From: Maribacter sp. | Lineage (GTDB): Bacteria; Bacteroidota; Bacteroidia; Flavobacteriales; Flavobacteriaceae | Length of the DNA: 41,750 nucleotides | NCBI RefSeq assembly: GCF_016744255.1 | Contig: NZ_JADGES010000018.1 | Location: 1-41,750 of the forward strand | Reading direction: 5' to 3' | Part shown: positions 33,329 to 41,750 of the stretch, in pieces | How the letters are laid out: every line of letters starts with the position of its first letter | How positions within the stretch are numbered: the stretch's first letter is position 1 | The notes under the pieces: generated by a model | The model's database searches: none | The model's input: only the letters and a program-made list of their open reading frames with translations | Told to the model about the DNA's origin: nothing | Position numbers and translations under genes: made by a program

Positions 33329-34651
33329 ATGAAAAAATTAATAATTCTTTTTAGTGTTCTTTCTGTTCTATTATTTGTAAGACCTTTACTATTTAGTACT
33401 ACTAACAGTCCAGATTTTAATAACACTTCTGTTGCAGCCAATGAAACACCACAAGAAGATGGAGAATCTTTTTATTCGGATGCATTTAAAGGCATAAGCC
33501 AATTTTATCAATACACAGGTTTTGCTAATGCAACATGGGGTAATATAATAATGATTCTTATAGGAATTGTCTTTATTTACCTTGGTATTAAATACGATTA
33601 TGAGCCCCTACTACTAATCCCTATTGGCACGGGTGTTATTCTAGGTAATATTCCATTTGTCCCAGGAAACCAAACGGGTATATATGAGGCAGGTTCTGTC
33701 TTTAACTATCTCTATTTTGGAGTAGTAAAAGGAATATATCCGCCTTTGATATTTTTAGGTATTGGTGCCATGACAGATTTTTCGTCCCTTATTGCCAATC
33801 CTAAACTAATGTTATTAGGTGCAGCTGCTCAAATAGGCGTATTTGCTACATTTCTAGGAGCTTTATATTTAGGATTTAACCTTCCAGAAGCTGGCGCAAT
33901 TGGTATCATTGGTGGTGCAGATGGCCCTACTGCTATTTTCCTTTCGTCCAAACTTGCAAATGGTATTAACCTTCTTCCAGATGGTACTACCGTTAAAAAC
34001 CTTATTGGCCCTATTGCCATTGCCGCATACTCTTACATGGCTTTGGTTCCAGTAATTCAACCCCCAATAATGCGCTTACTGGTAAATAAAGAAGATCGTA
34101 AAATTAAAATGAAACCACCAAGAGCGGTTTCTCAAAAAGAAAAAATGATTTTCCCCGTAGTAGCCTTATTGTTAACTACATTTATTTCTCCTAGTGCATT
34201 ACCATTATTAGGAATGTTGTTCTTTGGTAACTTACTAAAAGAATCTGGTAGAACAGAGCGTTTAGCAGATACTGCTCGTACCAAATTAATTGATATTGTT
34301 ACCATATTATTAGGGGTAACTGTAGGAGCATCGACACAAGCAGATATATTCATAACTAAAGATTCCATGTTAATATTTGGCCTAGGAGCAATATCCTTTG
34401 TCATAGCAACTATGGGAGGATTATTTTTTGCCAAATTCATGAATCTATTCTTAAAAGGAGACAACAAAATAAATCCATTAATCGGTGCCGCAGGTGTTTC
34501 GGCAGTACCAGATAGTGCCAGAGTTGTCCATGCGGAGGCTTTAAAATCGGACCCATCTAACTATTTATTAATGCATGCCATGGCACCAAACGTATCGGGT
34601 GTAATTGGTTCTGCAATTGCGGCGGGTATTATTTTAAGTTTCTTAGGATAA
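33329..34651 (+). CDS. mmdB: Na+-translocating decarboxylase beta subunit
   Basis: This 440-residue integral membrane protein of the OadB/GcdB/MmdB family decarboxylates carboxybiotin and couples this to Na+ export. There are about ten hydrophobic segments. PLIFLGIGAMTDFSSLIANPK and GIIGGADGPTAIFLSSKLA are the strongest family signatures, with the Na+-site Asp at residue 198 (GADGPT). AAGVSAVPDSARV and APNVSGVIGSAIAAG near the C-terminus are also conserved. The N-terminal ~90 residues carry an extra hydrophobic segment and an acidic linker before the core, longer than in the classical enzymes but common in Bacteroidota. Together with the three preceding genes it completes the pump. Confidence 0.93.
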   Translation: MKKLIILFSVLSVLLFVRPLLFSTTNSPDFNNTSVAANETPQEDGESFYSDAFKGISQFYQYTGFANATWGNIIMILIGIVFIYLGIKYDYEPLLLIPIGTGVILGNIPFVPGNQTGIYEAGSVFNYLYFGVVKGIYPPLIFLGIGAMTDFSSLIANPKLMLLGAAAQIGVFATFLGALYLGFNLPEAGAIGIIGGADGPTAIFLSSKLANGINLLPDGTTVKNLIGPIAIAAYSYMALVPVIQPPIMRLLVNKEDRKIKMKPPRAVSQKEKMIFPVVALLLTTFISPSALPLLGMLFFGNLLKESGRTERLADTARTKLIDIVTILLGVTVGASTQADIFITKDSMLIFGLGAISFVIATMGGLFFAKFMNLFLKGDNKINPLIGAAGVSAVPDSARVVHAEALKSDPSNYLLMHAMAPNVSGVIGSAIAAGIILSFLG

Positions 34652-34693
34652 AACAACATAATTTTTTTAGCATAACAACAAATATTTACTACC

Positions 34694-35983
34694 ATGAAAA
34701 TACCAAATGTAATGTCAGCTGATGAAGCTGTAAAACTTATAAAATCCGGAAATAGAGTATTAATTCAAGGCGGTTCAGCAACTCCACAGACTTTAATTAA
34801 AGCTATGGTAAAACATGGCCCTCAATTAAAAGGAGTAGAAATTGTTCACTTACATACCGAAGGAGAATGTGGCTATACAGATCCATCTTTAAAAGAAAGC
34901 TTTAGAACTAGCGCTTTTTTTATCGGTGGTAATGTTCGGAAAATGGTAGGTAATACCGTAGATTATATTCCTATATTTTTAAGTGATATTCCAAGTCTTT
35001 TTCGTCAAGGATATATGGACTTAGATGTAGTTCTTGTTAATGTTTCACCACCAGATAAACATGGTTTCTGTTCTTTAGGTGTCTCTGTAGATATCGTTAT
35101 TTCTGCTATAGAAAAAGGAAAAAAAGTGATTGCCCAGATAAACCCAAGAATGCCACGAACTTTCGGAGATGCTATTGTTCATTTAAACCAGTTCCATGCT
35201 TGCGTTCTTGTAGAGGAAGAAATACACGAAATGAAATTTGTTGCTCCCTCTAAAGAAGAAGAAGCAATAGGAAAAAATATTGCCGAGATTATTGAAGATG
35301 GCGCTACCCTACAAATGGGGATTGGTGGTATTCCTAATGCTGTATTAACGTACTTACATAACCATAAAGATTTAGGAATACATACTGAAATGTTTTCGGA
35401 AGGAATCGTAGATTTAGTAGAAAAAGGAATCGTTAATGGCTCTAAAAAGAAAATAAATCCAAATAAAATTATTTCAGGATTTGCAATGGGAACCAGACGC
35501 CTATACGATTTTATGGATGATAACCCTGAAATTGAAATGTTAGATATTGCTTATGTAAATGACACAGCTATTATACGCCAAAACCCTAAGGTTACTGCTA
35601 TAAACTCTGCCATCGAAATAGATTTCACTGGTCAAGTTTGTGCCGATTCTATAGGTACTAGAATGTTCTCTGGTGTTGGTGGTCAAATGGATTTTATGCG
35701 TGGTGCTGCTCTTTCTCAAGGAGGAAAACCAATTATTGCTGTTACCTCTACAACGCTTAAAGGTGTATCTAAAATTGTACCAGCACTTAAACCTGGTGCT
35801 GGAGTGGTTACAACACGTGCACATGCTAGATTTGTTGCAACGGAATATGGTGTAGCAGAGTTATTTGGTAGAACTTTAAAACAAAGAGCACAATCTTTAA
35901 GAGATATTGCACACCCTGATCATAGAGAAGGATTAGATCAAGCAATTTTCGAAAGATTTGGAAGTAGTCTAATGGTTAAGTAA
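34694..35983 (+). CDS. Acetyl-CoA hydrolase/transferase family CoA-transferase
   Basis: This 429-residue CoA-transferase is of the Cat/4-hydroxybutyrate CoA-transferase kind. The N-terminal half has GGSATPQTLIKAMVKH and the NVSPPDKHGFCSLGVSVD signature. The C-terminal half contains MGIGGIPNAVLTYL, HTEMFSEG with likely catalytic Glu232 (forming a glutamyl-CoA intermediate in this family), and GGQMDFMRGA. Within this operon the most economical reaction is propionyl-CoA + succinate giving propionate + succinyl-CoA, which would recycle CoA and re-prime the mutase. Acetate or another acid as acceptor cannot be excluded. A plain hydrolase function is less likely given the context. Confidence 0.85.
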   Translation: MKIPNVMSADEAVKLIKSGNRVLIQGGSATPQTLIKAMVKHGPQLKGVEIVHLHTEGECGYTDPSLKESFRTSAFFIGGNVRKMVGNTVDYIPIFLSDIPSLFRQGYMDLDVVLVNVSPPDKHGFCSLGVSVDIVISAIEKGKKVIAQINPRMPRTFGDAIVHLNQFHACVLVEEEIHEMKFVAPSKEEEAIGKNIAEIIEDGATLQMGIGGIPNAVLTYLHNHKDLGIHTEMFSEGIVDLVEKGIVNGSKKKINPNKIISGFAMGTRRLYDFMDDNPEIEMLDIAYVNDTAIIRQNPKVTAINSAIEIDFTGQVCADSIGTRMFSGVGGQMDFMRGAALSQGGKPIIAVTSTTLKGVSKIVPALKPGAGVVTTRAHARFVATEYGVAELFGRTLKQRAQSLRDIAHPDHREGLDQAIFERFGSSLMVK

Positions 35984-35997
35984 TTTAACCTTCTTTA

Positions 35998-37842
35998 ATG
36001 AATGATATTATGAATAATACAAATAATACAAATAAAAAACTCTTCACCGGTTTTGAGACTGTTACCAAGGAGAAATGGATGGAAAGGGTTACCGTAGATT
36101 TAAAAGGTGCTGATTTTAATAAGAAATTAGTTTGGAAAAACTTAAGTAAAATTAATATTCAGCCTCTTTATAATACTGAAGATGCTAAAGAGTATTTAAA
36201 AAATACAGGAGAAAACTCCCAAACTTTAGTAAACTATAGAAGTATTTATGTTTCTTCGGAAAAAAGAGGAAACGCTTTGGCTTTAGACGCTATAAAAGAA
36301 GGTCATAATGGTATTCTTTTTATCGTTAAAGGCAATATGGCTCCTGCCCGACTTTTAAAAGATATAGACTTAAACAAAATTACCGTTTCGTTTACTATAA
36401 AGAAAAACGCAGCAACATTTGTCCAAAATTTTATAGCACATGTTAAAAGCAGTAAAGTAAAAGCTAACAACCTTAAAGGTTTTGTAGACACTCAATTAAT
36501 CTCTAAATATGTTACCAAAGGAGAATTTGCTAAGAAAGCATTTAGCGAAGCTGCTGAAGTATTTTCTTTAGTTGAAAAATACCCCAATTATAAAGCACTA
36601 ACTATTTCTGGCAGTGAATATTTAGATTCAGGAGCCAACCAAGTACAAGAAATTGCCTATACCTTAAATTCTTTGGTATATGTAATAGAAAAACTTTCTG
36701 AAAAAGGAGTTAACACACAAGACATCTTTGACAATCTTAATTTTAAATTTGCAATAGGCCTAGAATACTTTGTAGAAATCGGAAAATTCAGAGCTTTCAA
36801 TAACCTCTTAAAAGAAATTGCTACAAAGTACGAGATTAAAGAGTTTAAGCATACTATACTTGCTAAAACATCTATTTGGAGTAAATCTATTACCGATGCA
36901 CATACCAATTTATTAAGAGCAACCACCGAAGCTATGTCTGCTATTTTAGGCAATGTAGATGGTGTTTTAGTAGATGCTTATGATAACGAATTTAATGATG
37001 CATCAGACTTTTCTAGTCGAATAGCAGGTAATATAACCACTATCCTAAAAGAAGAATCTTATTTCGGAAAAGTAGCAAACCCTGTAGATGGGTCTTATTA
37101 TATAGAAGAAGTATCATTAGCAATTGCAGAAAAAGCTTTAGAACTATTTAAAACTATTGAAGCTGAAGGTGGTTTCTATACCGCTTTTGAAAAAGAAATA
37201 ATTCAAGAGCAAGTAGCAGAAATTAGATTGCAAAAATTAAAACTAATAAGCCAAAGACGACTACCAATGGTTGGTATTAATAAATACCCTAACCTAATGG
37301 AGAAAGTTTCTTCTGAGCTACTGTCCAATGGAAACACTAACAAAAATAGTAAACTTCTAAAACCACGTAGAGCATCTCTAGAAATTGAAGCCATGCGTAA
37401 AAAAACAGAAGAATTGGTTGAGCAAACTAAAGTTAGACCCATTGTAGAACTTACTAGTTTTGGAAACTTAAATATGCGTAAAGCAAGAGCCGCATTTGCT
37501 TATGATTTTGTTGGTGTAAGTGGCTATAATGTACAACAAGAAAAAAGTCATGAAAGCGCAGAACAAGCTGCAGAATCAAGTGCAAAATCTGACTCTCATG
37601 TAGTTGTAATATGTAGCTCAGACCAAGACTATGATGAAAAAGCTCTTAGCTTTATACAAGCTTTTAGAGCGATAAGTAAAGACAAAATTTTATTACTGGC
37701 AGGAAACCCTACTGGAGATTTAATGAAAGAATTAACCGACGCAGGATTAGATGGTTGTGTTAATTTACGTTCCGATGTACTTGTTACGATTACCAGTATT
37801 CAAAATAAAATACAGAAAATCTTAAACCCATTAGCAGTATGA
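35998..37842 (+). CDS. mutA: Methylmalonyl-CoA mutase small (non-catalytic) subunit
   Basis: This 614-residue beta/small subunit partners MutB to interconvert succinyl-CoA and (R)-methylmalonyl-CoA. It has the TIM-barrel fold with recognisable mutase segments, such as [23 protein letters not shown] and [19 protein letters not shown]. The C-terminal B12-like domain lacks the DxHxxG cobalamin-ligand motif, as expected for the small subunit, and the substrate-site residues are degenerate. The sequence is the most diverged in the operon, which is usual for this subunit. A second in-frame ATG exists at 36010. The stop overlaps the mutB start by 4 bases (ATGA), so the two subunits are translationally coupled. 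Confidence 0.92.
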   Translation: MNDIMNNTNNTNKKLFTGFETVTKEKWMERVTVDLKGADFNKKLVWKNLSKINIQPLYNTEDAKEYLKNTGENSQTLVNYRSIYVSSEKRGNALALDAIKEGHNGILFIVKGNMAPARLLKDIDLNKITVSFTIKKNAATFVQNFIAHVKSSKVKANNLKGFVDTQLISKYVTKGEFAKKAFSEAAEVFSLVEKYPNYKALTISGSEYLDSGANQVQEIAYTLNSLVYVIEKLSEKGVNTQDIFDNLNFKFAIGLEYFVEIGKFRAFNNLLKEIATKYEIKEFKHTILAKTSIWSKSITDAHTNLLRATTEAMSAILGNVDGVLVDAYDNEFNDASDFSSRIAGNITTILKEESYFGKVANPVDGSYYIEEVSLAIAEKALELFKTIEAEGGFYTAFEKEIIQEQVAEIRLQKLKLISQRRLPMVGINKYPNLMEKVSSELLSNGNTNKNSKLLKPRRASLEIEAMRKKTEELVEQTKVRPIVELTSFGNLNMRKARAAFAYDFVGVSGYNVQQEKSHESAEQAAESSAKSDSHVVVICSSDQDYDEKALSFIQAFRAISKDKILLLAGNPTGDLMKELTDAGLDGCVNLRSDVLVTITSIQNKIQKILNPLAV

Positions 37843-39971
37843 GACCCGATTTTTCAGATTTAAAACTAAATACCGCAGTTGAAGAAAAGGAAGCTGCTAA
37901 AGGAAAGGAAGCTGTTTGGAATACTCCAGAAGGAATTCCTGTAAAAAAACACTTTACTAAAGAAGATATTCTAGAGGCTGAGCATTTAAAATTTACTGCT
38001 GGTGTACCTCCATTTTTAAGAGGCCCATATAGCGCAATGTATGCTATGCGCCCTTGGACAGTACGTCAATACGCAGGTTTTTCAACTGCCGAAGAATCTA
38101 ATGCATTTTATAGAAGAAACTTAGCCGCAGGTCAAAAAGGACTTTCTGTTGCTTTTGATTTGGCTACACACCGTGGTTACGATTCGGATCACCCTCGTGT
38201 TACTGGTGATGTTGGTAAAGCTGGCGTTGCTATAGATTCTATTTTAGATATGCAGGTTTTATTTGACCAAATTCCGTTAGATAAAATGTCGGTTTCCATG
38301 ACAATGAATGGTGCCGTATTACCTATTATGGCATTCTATATTGCTGCTGCAAAAAAACAAGGCGTTTCTTTAGATAAGCTTTCTGGTACTATTCAGAATG
38401 ATATTTTAAAAGAATTTATGGTGCGTAATACATACATATACCCACCAGCACCATCCATGCAAATTATTGGTGATATTTTTGATTACACCACTAAAAATAT
38501 GCCTAAGTTTAATTCTATCTCTATTAGTGGATACCACATGCAAGAAGCAGGTGCTACAGCAGATATTGAATTAGCATATACTTTAGCAGATGGAATGGAA
38601 TATATACGAACCGGATTAAAATCTGGTTTAAAAATTGATGAGTTTGCTCCCAGACTATCTTTCTTCTGGGCAGTAGGTATGAACCATTTTATGGAAATTG
38701 CAAAAATGCGTGCTGCACGTATGCTTTGGTCAAAAATTATAAAAACATTCAACCCACAAAACCCAAAATCTATGGCTTTGCGTACGCATAGTCAAACTTC
38801 TGGATGGAGTTTAAGTGAGCAAGACCCATTTAACAATGTGGCTCGTACTTGTATAGAGGCAATGGCTGCCAGTTTAGGAGGAACACAATCCCTACATACT
38901 AACGCCTTAGATGAAGCAATTGCTTTACCAACAGATTTCTCTGCAAGAATTGCACGTAATACGCAAATCTTTATCCAAGATGAAACCCAAATGACAAAAG
39001 CGGTGGATCCTTGGGCTGGTTCTTACTATGTGGAGTATTTAACACAAGAAATAGCCCAGAAAGCTTGGAAACTTATTGAAGAAGTAGAAGAACTAGGCGG
39101 AATGGCAAAAGCGATTGAAACCGGAGTTCCTAAAATGCGTATTGAAGAAGCTTCTGCTCGTAAACAAGCACGTTTAGATTCTGGTAAGGATATACTCGTT
39201 GGTGTAAATAAATTTAAAACAAATGAACCTTCTAATATTGAAATATTAGAAGTAGATAACACTGCCGTTAGAGACTCTCAGATTGCACGTATTAATAAAA
39301 TGAAAGCAGATAGAGACCAAGCTGTCGTAGATGCTAATATTGCTGCTTTATCTAAATGTGCAGAAACTGGAGAAGGTAATTTATTAGAATTAGCTGTTGA
39401 AGCTGCCGAAAACTTTGCTACATTAGGTGAAATATCCGATGCTTTAGAAGTCCATTTTGGAAGACATAAGGCAGATACTAAATTAATAAGCGGCGTGTAT
39501 AGTAAAGAAGTAGATAACGATAGTACTTTTGCAAAAGCCCAAAAATTGGCTGATAAATTTGCAGAGATAGAAGGTCGTAGACCTCGTGTAATGATTGCAA
39601 AAATGGGGCAAGATGGGCACGATAGAGGTGCTAAAGTAGTTGCTTCTAGTTTTGCCGATTTAGGTTTCGATGTAGATATGGGCTCTTTATTCCAAACCCC
39701 AGAAGAAGTAGCAAAACAGGCTATAGAAAATGATGTGCATTTTGTAGGAGCTTCTAGTTTAGCTGCTGGCCATAAAACTTTAATTCCACAATTAATTGGG
39801 GAATTAGAAAAGCTAGGCCGACCAGATATTATGGTTTTTGCCGGTGGCGTAATACCACAACAAGATTATGATTATCTATTAGAACGCAAAGTAGCAGCTA
39901 TTTTTGGCCCAGGTACTGTAATATCAGAATCTGCAATAACTATAATGGAGAAATATTTAGAGTTAGATTAA
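37839..39971 (+). CDS. mutB: Methylmalonyl-CoA mutase large (catalytic) subunit
   Basis: This 710-residue adenosylcobalamin enzyme has the N-terminal TIM barrel with [21 protein letters not shown] (substrate tunnel), [17 protein letters not shown] and [19 protein letters not shown]. The B12-binding domain begins at [19 protein letters not shown] with cobalt-ligating His594 in DGHDRG, followed by [12 protein letters not shown] and [11 protein letters not shown]. Length and residues are normal. It is the last gene of the operon, closed by a strong terminator. The G-protein chaperone MeaB/ArgK that protects this enzyme is not in the window. Confidence 0.97.
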   Translation: MRPDFSDLKLNTAVEEKEAAKGKEAVWNTPEGIPVKKHFTKEDILEAEHLKFTAGVPPFLRGPYSAMYAMRPWTVRQYAGFSTAEESNAFYRRNLAAGQKGLSVAFDLATHRGYDSDHPRVTGDVGKAGVAIDSILDMQVLFDQIPLDKMSVSMTMNGAVLPIMAFYIAAAKKQGVSLDKLSGTIQNDILKEFMVRNTYIYPPAPSMQIIGDIFDYTTKNMPKFNSISISGYHMQEAGATADIELAYTLADGMEYIRTGLKSGLKIDEFAPRLSFFWAVGMNHFMEIAKMRAARMLWSKIIKTFNPQNPKSMALRTHSQTSGWSLSEQDPFNNVARTCIEAMAASLGGTQSLHTNALDEAIALPTDFSARIARNTQIFIQDETQMTKAVDPWAGSYYVEYLTQEIAQKAWKLIEEVEELGGMAKAIETGVPKMRIEEASARKQARLDSGKDILVGVNKFKTNEPSNIEILEVDNTAVRDSQIARINKMKADRDQAVVDANIAALSKCAETGEGNLLELAVEAAENFATLGEISDALEVHFGRHKADTKLISGVYSKEVDNDSTFAKAQKLADKFAEIEGRRPRVMIAKMGQDGHDRGAKVVASSFADLGFDVDMGSLFQTPEEVAKQAIENDVHFVGASSLAAGHKTLIPQLIGELEKLGRPDIMVFAGGVIPQQDYDYLLERKVAAIFGPGTVISESAITIMEKYLELD

Positions 39972-39987
39972 CACTACCTATTTATGT

Positions 39988-40027
39988 AAAACCCCCAAAA
40001 CGTATCCGTTTTGGGGGTTTTCTTTTT
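39988..40027 (+). terminator. Strong intrinsic terminator of the methylmalonyl-CoA operon
   Basis: A 15-bp perfect stem (AAAACCCCCAAAACG with its complement) has loop TATC and is followed by a T-run, 17 bases after the mutB stop. Confidence 0.92.
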
Positions 40028-40149
40028 TAAAAGCTTTCCTCCTACTCTAAAAGCTAATTTGTAGTAATATTATGTTAAAATTAAGAGGAATATCGCTAAG
40101 TAAAACGTAAATTTAAGGGTATACAATTGTTATATCTAATTACAAAAAG

Positions 40150-40452
40150 ATGGAAACAACAAATTTCGACACACTATCCCAAGCTGTTAATACTTTAACA
40201 AAGAAAGGTTTTTCCGAAGACTTTAAAGCGGAAGAAAAACATATCGTTGCATTATATTCCAAGAGAGAATATGTACCAGAAGACCTTGTTATTTCCGAGT
40301 CCTTTCGTTTCGAGGGAATTAGTAACCCAGAAGACGAAACAGAACTCTTTGCCATTGAAGCAAAAGACGGTACAAAAGGTACTTTAGTAATGTCTTACAG
40401 TGCAAAACACAACCAAAATGTAGAGTTAATTAAGAAAATAAAAATCCAATAA
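40150..40452 (+). CDS. Small conserved Bacteroidota protein of unknown function
   Basis: This 100-residue acidic soluble protein has the pattern FDTLSQAVNTLTKKGFSEDF, ESFRFEGISNPEDETELFAIEA, KDGTKGTLVMSYS. I recognise it as a family widespread in Bacteroidota that is often labelled 'phosphoribosylpyrophosphate synthetase'. It is far too short and has no PRPP-binding motif, so that name should not be used. Its stop codon directly adjoins the ATG of the dnaJ-like gene, so the three genes to 41647 look like one operon. It may belong to protein quality control by association only. Confidence 0.8.
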   Translation: METTNFDTLSQAVNTLTKKGFSEDFKAEEKHIVALYSKREYVPEDLVISESFRFEGISNPEDETELFAIEAKDGTKGTLVMSYSAKHNQNVELIKKIKIQ

Positions 40453-41346
40453 ATGACTTTTATAGATTATTATAAAATATTGGGTATACCAAAGAATGCT
40501 ACTGAGAAAGACATTAAAAAAGCATATCGAAAATTAGCCCGTAAATATCATCCAGATTTAAATCCTGACAATAAAGAAGCCGAAAAAAAATTCAAGGAAA
40601 TTAATGAAGCAAATGAAGTATTAAGTAATGCGGAAAACCGTAAGAAGTACGACAAATACGGAAAAGATTGGAAACATGGTGAGGAGTTTGAAAAAGCAAA
40701 GCAACAGCAACAAGCCCAAAGACAGCATCAGGGATACTCGGCTGCCAATGGTGGCTACTCAGATCAAGATTTTTCTGATTATTTTGAATCCATGTTTGGG
40801 CGAGCAAAAACTTCTTCTAATCGAGGCAACAGAAATTTTAAAGGCCAAGATTTTAATGCGGAACTTCAATTAGATTTAAAAGATGTTTATTCCACCCATA
40901 AACAAGTATTAACCGTTAACGGCGCTAAAATAAGGCTCACTATTCCTTCGGGCGTAGAGAACGGTCAGGTTATTAAAATAAAAGGGAAAGGTGGAAAAGG
41001 CATAAACGGGGGTATTAATGGAGATTTGTACATTAAATTTTTTATTAAAAACCACACACAATTTAAAAGAGAAGGAAACAATTTATATGCCACTGTAGAT
41101 TTAGATTTATATACTTCTATTCTAGGAGGAGAAATAACGGTAGATACTTTTAATGGAAAAGTTAAAATAAAAATTGCCCCGGAAACACCCGATGGAACAA
41201 AGATAAAACTCAAAGGCAAAGGTTTTCCTGTGTATAAAAAAGACAATCAATTTGGCGACTTAATAGTCACTTATCGCATAAAAATTCCAACAAAATTAAG
41301 TGATAAAGAAAAAGAGTTGTTTACAGAACTACAAAAATTACGATAA
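40453..41346 (+). CDS. cbpA: DnaJ-family co-chaperone, CbpA type
   Basis: This 297-residue J-domain protein stimulates the DnaK ATPase. The J-domain is at residues ~1-70 ([31 protein letters not shown], written here as the family pattern) with the essential HPD at about 34-36. A Gln/Gly-rich linker (~75-125) follows, then two DnaJ C-terminal substrate-binding beta-domains (from about 137). The zinc-finger Cys repeats of DnaJ proper are absent, which makes it a class B/CbpA-type protein. The next gene is the CbpA partner CbpM, confirming the assignment. It starts immediately after the stop of the preceding small gene. Confidence 0.92.
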   Translation: MTFIDYYKILGIPKNATEKDIKKAYRKLARKYHPDLNPDNKEAEKKFKEINEANEVLSNAENRKKYDKYGKDWKHGEEFEKAKQQQQAQRQHQGYSAANGGYSDQDFSDYFESMFGRAKTSSNRGNRNFKGQDFNAELQLDLKDVYSTHKQVLTVNGAKIRLTIPSGVENGQVIKIKGKGGKGINGGINGDLYIKFFIKNHTQFKREGNNLYATVDLDLYTSILGGEITVDTFNGKVKIKIAPETPDGTKIKLKGKGFPVYKKDNQFGDLIVTYRIKIPTKLSDKEKELFTELQKLR

Positions 41347-41347
41347 A

Positions 41348-41647
41348 ATGGGACTACAAGATTTAATACGTATAGATACCCTTTGTTCCTTCTATAAATT
41401 AGAAATATCATTTTTTGATGATTTAGATAATATTGGACTTATAAAATTGGAAACGTTTGAACAGCAAAAATTCATTCATCAAGATAAAATAAGTGACCTT
41501 GAAAAAATAATTAGACTCCATCACGAATTGCATGTAAATATAGAAGGCATTGATATTGTTTTTAATCTCATTGAAAAAGAGCTAAAATTACAAGAAGAAA
41601 TAAATTCCTTAAAAAACAGATTACGCCTGTACGAAGATAATTTGTAA
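41348..41647 (+). CDS. cbpM: Chaperone modulator CbpM
   Basis: This 99-residue protein is of the CbpM/MerR-like helical type, which binds the J-domain of CbpA and regulates it. RIDTLCSFYKLEISFFDDLDNIGLI resembles the CbpM helix-turn-helix start. The C-terminus (IEKELKLQEEINSLKNRLRLYED) is a coiled coil. The ATG at 41348, two bases after the cbpA stop, is chosen over an in-frame ATG at 41300 inside cbpA, because the domain begins there. It is the last gene of the operon. Confidence 0.85.
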   Translation: MGLQDLIRIDTLCSFYKLEISFFDDLDNIGLIKLETFEQQKFIHQDKISDLEKIIRLHHELHVNIEGIDIVFNLIEKELKLQEEINSLKNRLRLYEDNL

Positions 41648-41704
41648 TGCATGTCTCGTCCTAAATAATCGATACAGATTATTAAAGGATTAAATTTATT
41701 AATT

Positions 41705-41739
41705 AAAGCTGAACAATGATATCATTGTTCAGCTTTTTT
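41705..41739 (+). terminator. Perfect palindromic terminator after cbpM
   Basis: A 16-bp perfect palindromic stem (41705-41720 with 41721-41736, core GCTGAACAATGAT) is followed by a T-run. It lies 57 bases after the cbpM stop. Confidence 0.88.
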
Positions 41740-41750
41740 GTTTTGTACTG

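Noticed and set aside
41300-41347. Upstream ATG extending CbpM by 16 residues into cbpA
   Set aside because: The extra residues are Lys-rich, overlap the end of cbpA in another frame and do not resemble CbpM. ATG at 41348 follows the cbpA stop.
1-41750. CRISPR array, rRNA, tRNA, prophage or complete insertion sequence
   Set aside because: No regularly spaced repeats, conserved RNA segments, integrase/transposase or phage structural genes were seen on either strand.

Overview
The window is AT-rich chromosomal DNA from a member of the Bacteroidota, most likely a marine Flavobacteriaceae. The evidence is a type IX secretion (T9SS) C-terminal sorting domain, promoters of the TAnnTTTG (-7) / TTG (-33) type, few Shine-Dalgarno sequences, large single-chain PurL, many lipoproteins, and several families typical of this group (CbpM, DPP III-like M49 lipoprotein, split methylmalonyl-CoA mutase). 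I saw no rRNA, tRNA, CRISPR array, phage or complete insertion sequence.

Layout. 1-763: a truncated BNR/YCF48-like lipoprotein (minus), divergent from an RsmB-type rRNA methyltransferase (836-2056). A 100-bp dispersed repeat follows, then purL. A strong bidirectional terminator separates purL from a large secreted T9SS protein (minus, 6013-8619). 8895-17150: fatty-acid activation and beta-oxidation, with fadD, a MarR regulator preceded by a near-perfect 32-bp operator, then fadN, fadA and fadE. This is the same order as fadNAE of Bacillus subtilis, but a frameshifted S23/four-helix-bundle gene sits between fadA and fadE. 17299-19323: M49 peptidase lipoprotein (minus). 19562-23665: a GH15 hydrolase (minus) divergent from a fused trehalose-phosphate synthase/phosphatase. 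23666-24484 holds the second, inverted copy of the 100-bp repeat, abutting a badly decayed C-terminal half of an MFS transporter. 24485-30211: two secreted metallopeptidases (M28, M1), then a tightly coupled molybdate transport operon (modA, a double Mop/TOBE protein, modB, modC).

30450-39971 is the metabolic centrepiece. Eight co-oriented genes encode methylmalonyl-CoA epimerase, a carboxyltransferase, an OadG-like membrane subunit, a biotin carrier, a Na+-pumping decarboxylase beta subunit, a CoA-transferase and both methylmalonyl-CoA mutase subunits. Together they form a complete succinyl-CoA/propionyl-CoA module whose decarboxylation step is predicted to be coupled to Na+ transport. No biotin carboxylase is present, so the PccB-like protein is better read as the carboxyltransferase of the Na+ pump. 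Upstream are a 20-bp perfect palindrome and a CRP/FNR-like dyad centred near -42. 40150-41647: a small conserved protein, a CbpA-type DnaJ and its modulator CbpM, ending in a perfect-hairpin terminator.

The fad operon feeds acyl-CoA catabolism, and odd-chain substrates would end in propionyl-CoA, which the 30-40 kb operon handles. I found no wholly unfamiliar multi-gene system. The best candidates for new biology are the Na+-coupled methylmalonyl-CoA operon and its control region, the three-hairpin repeat family, and the MarR operator. All regulatory assignments are inferred from sequence only.
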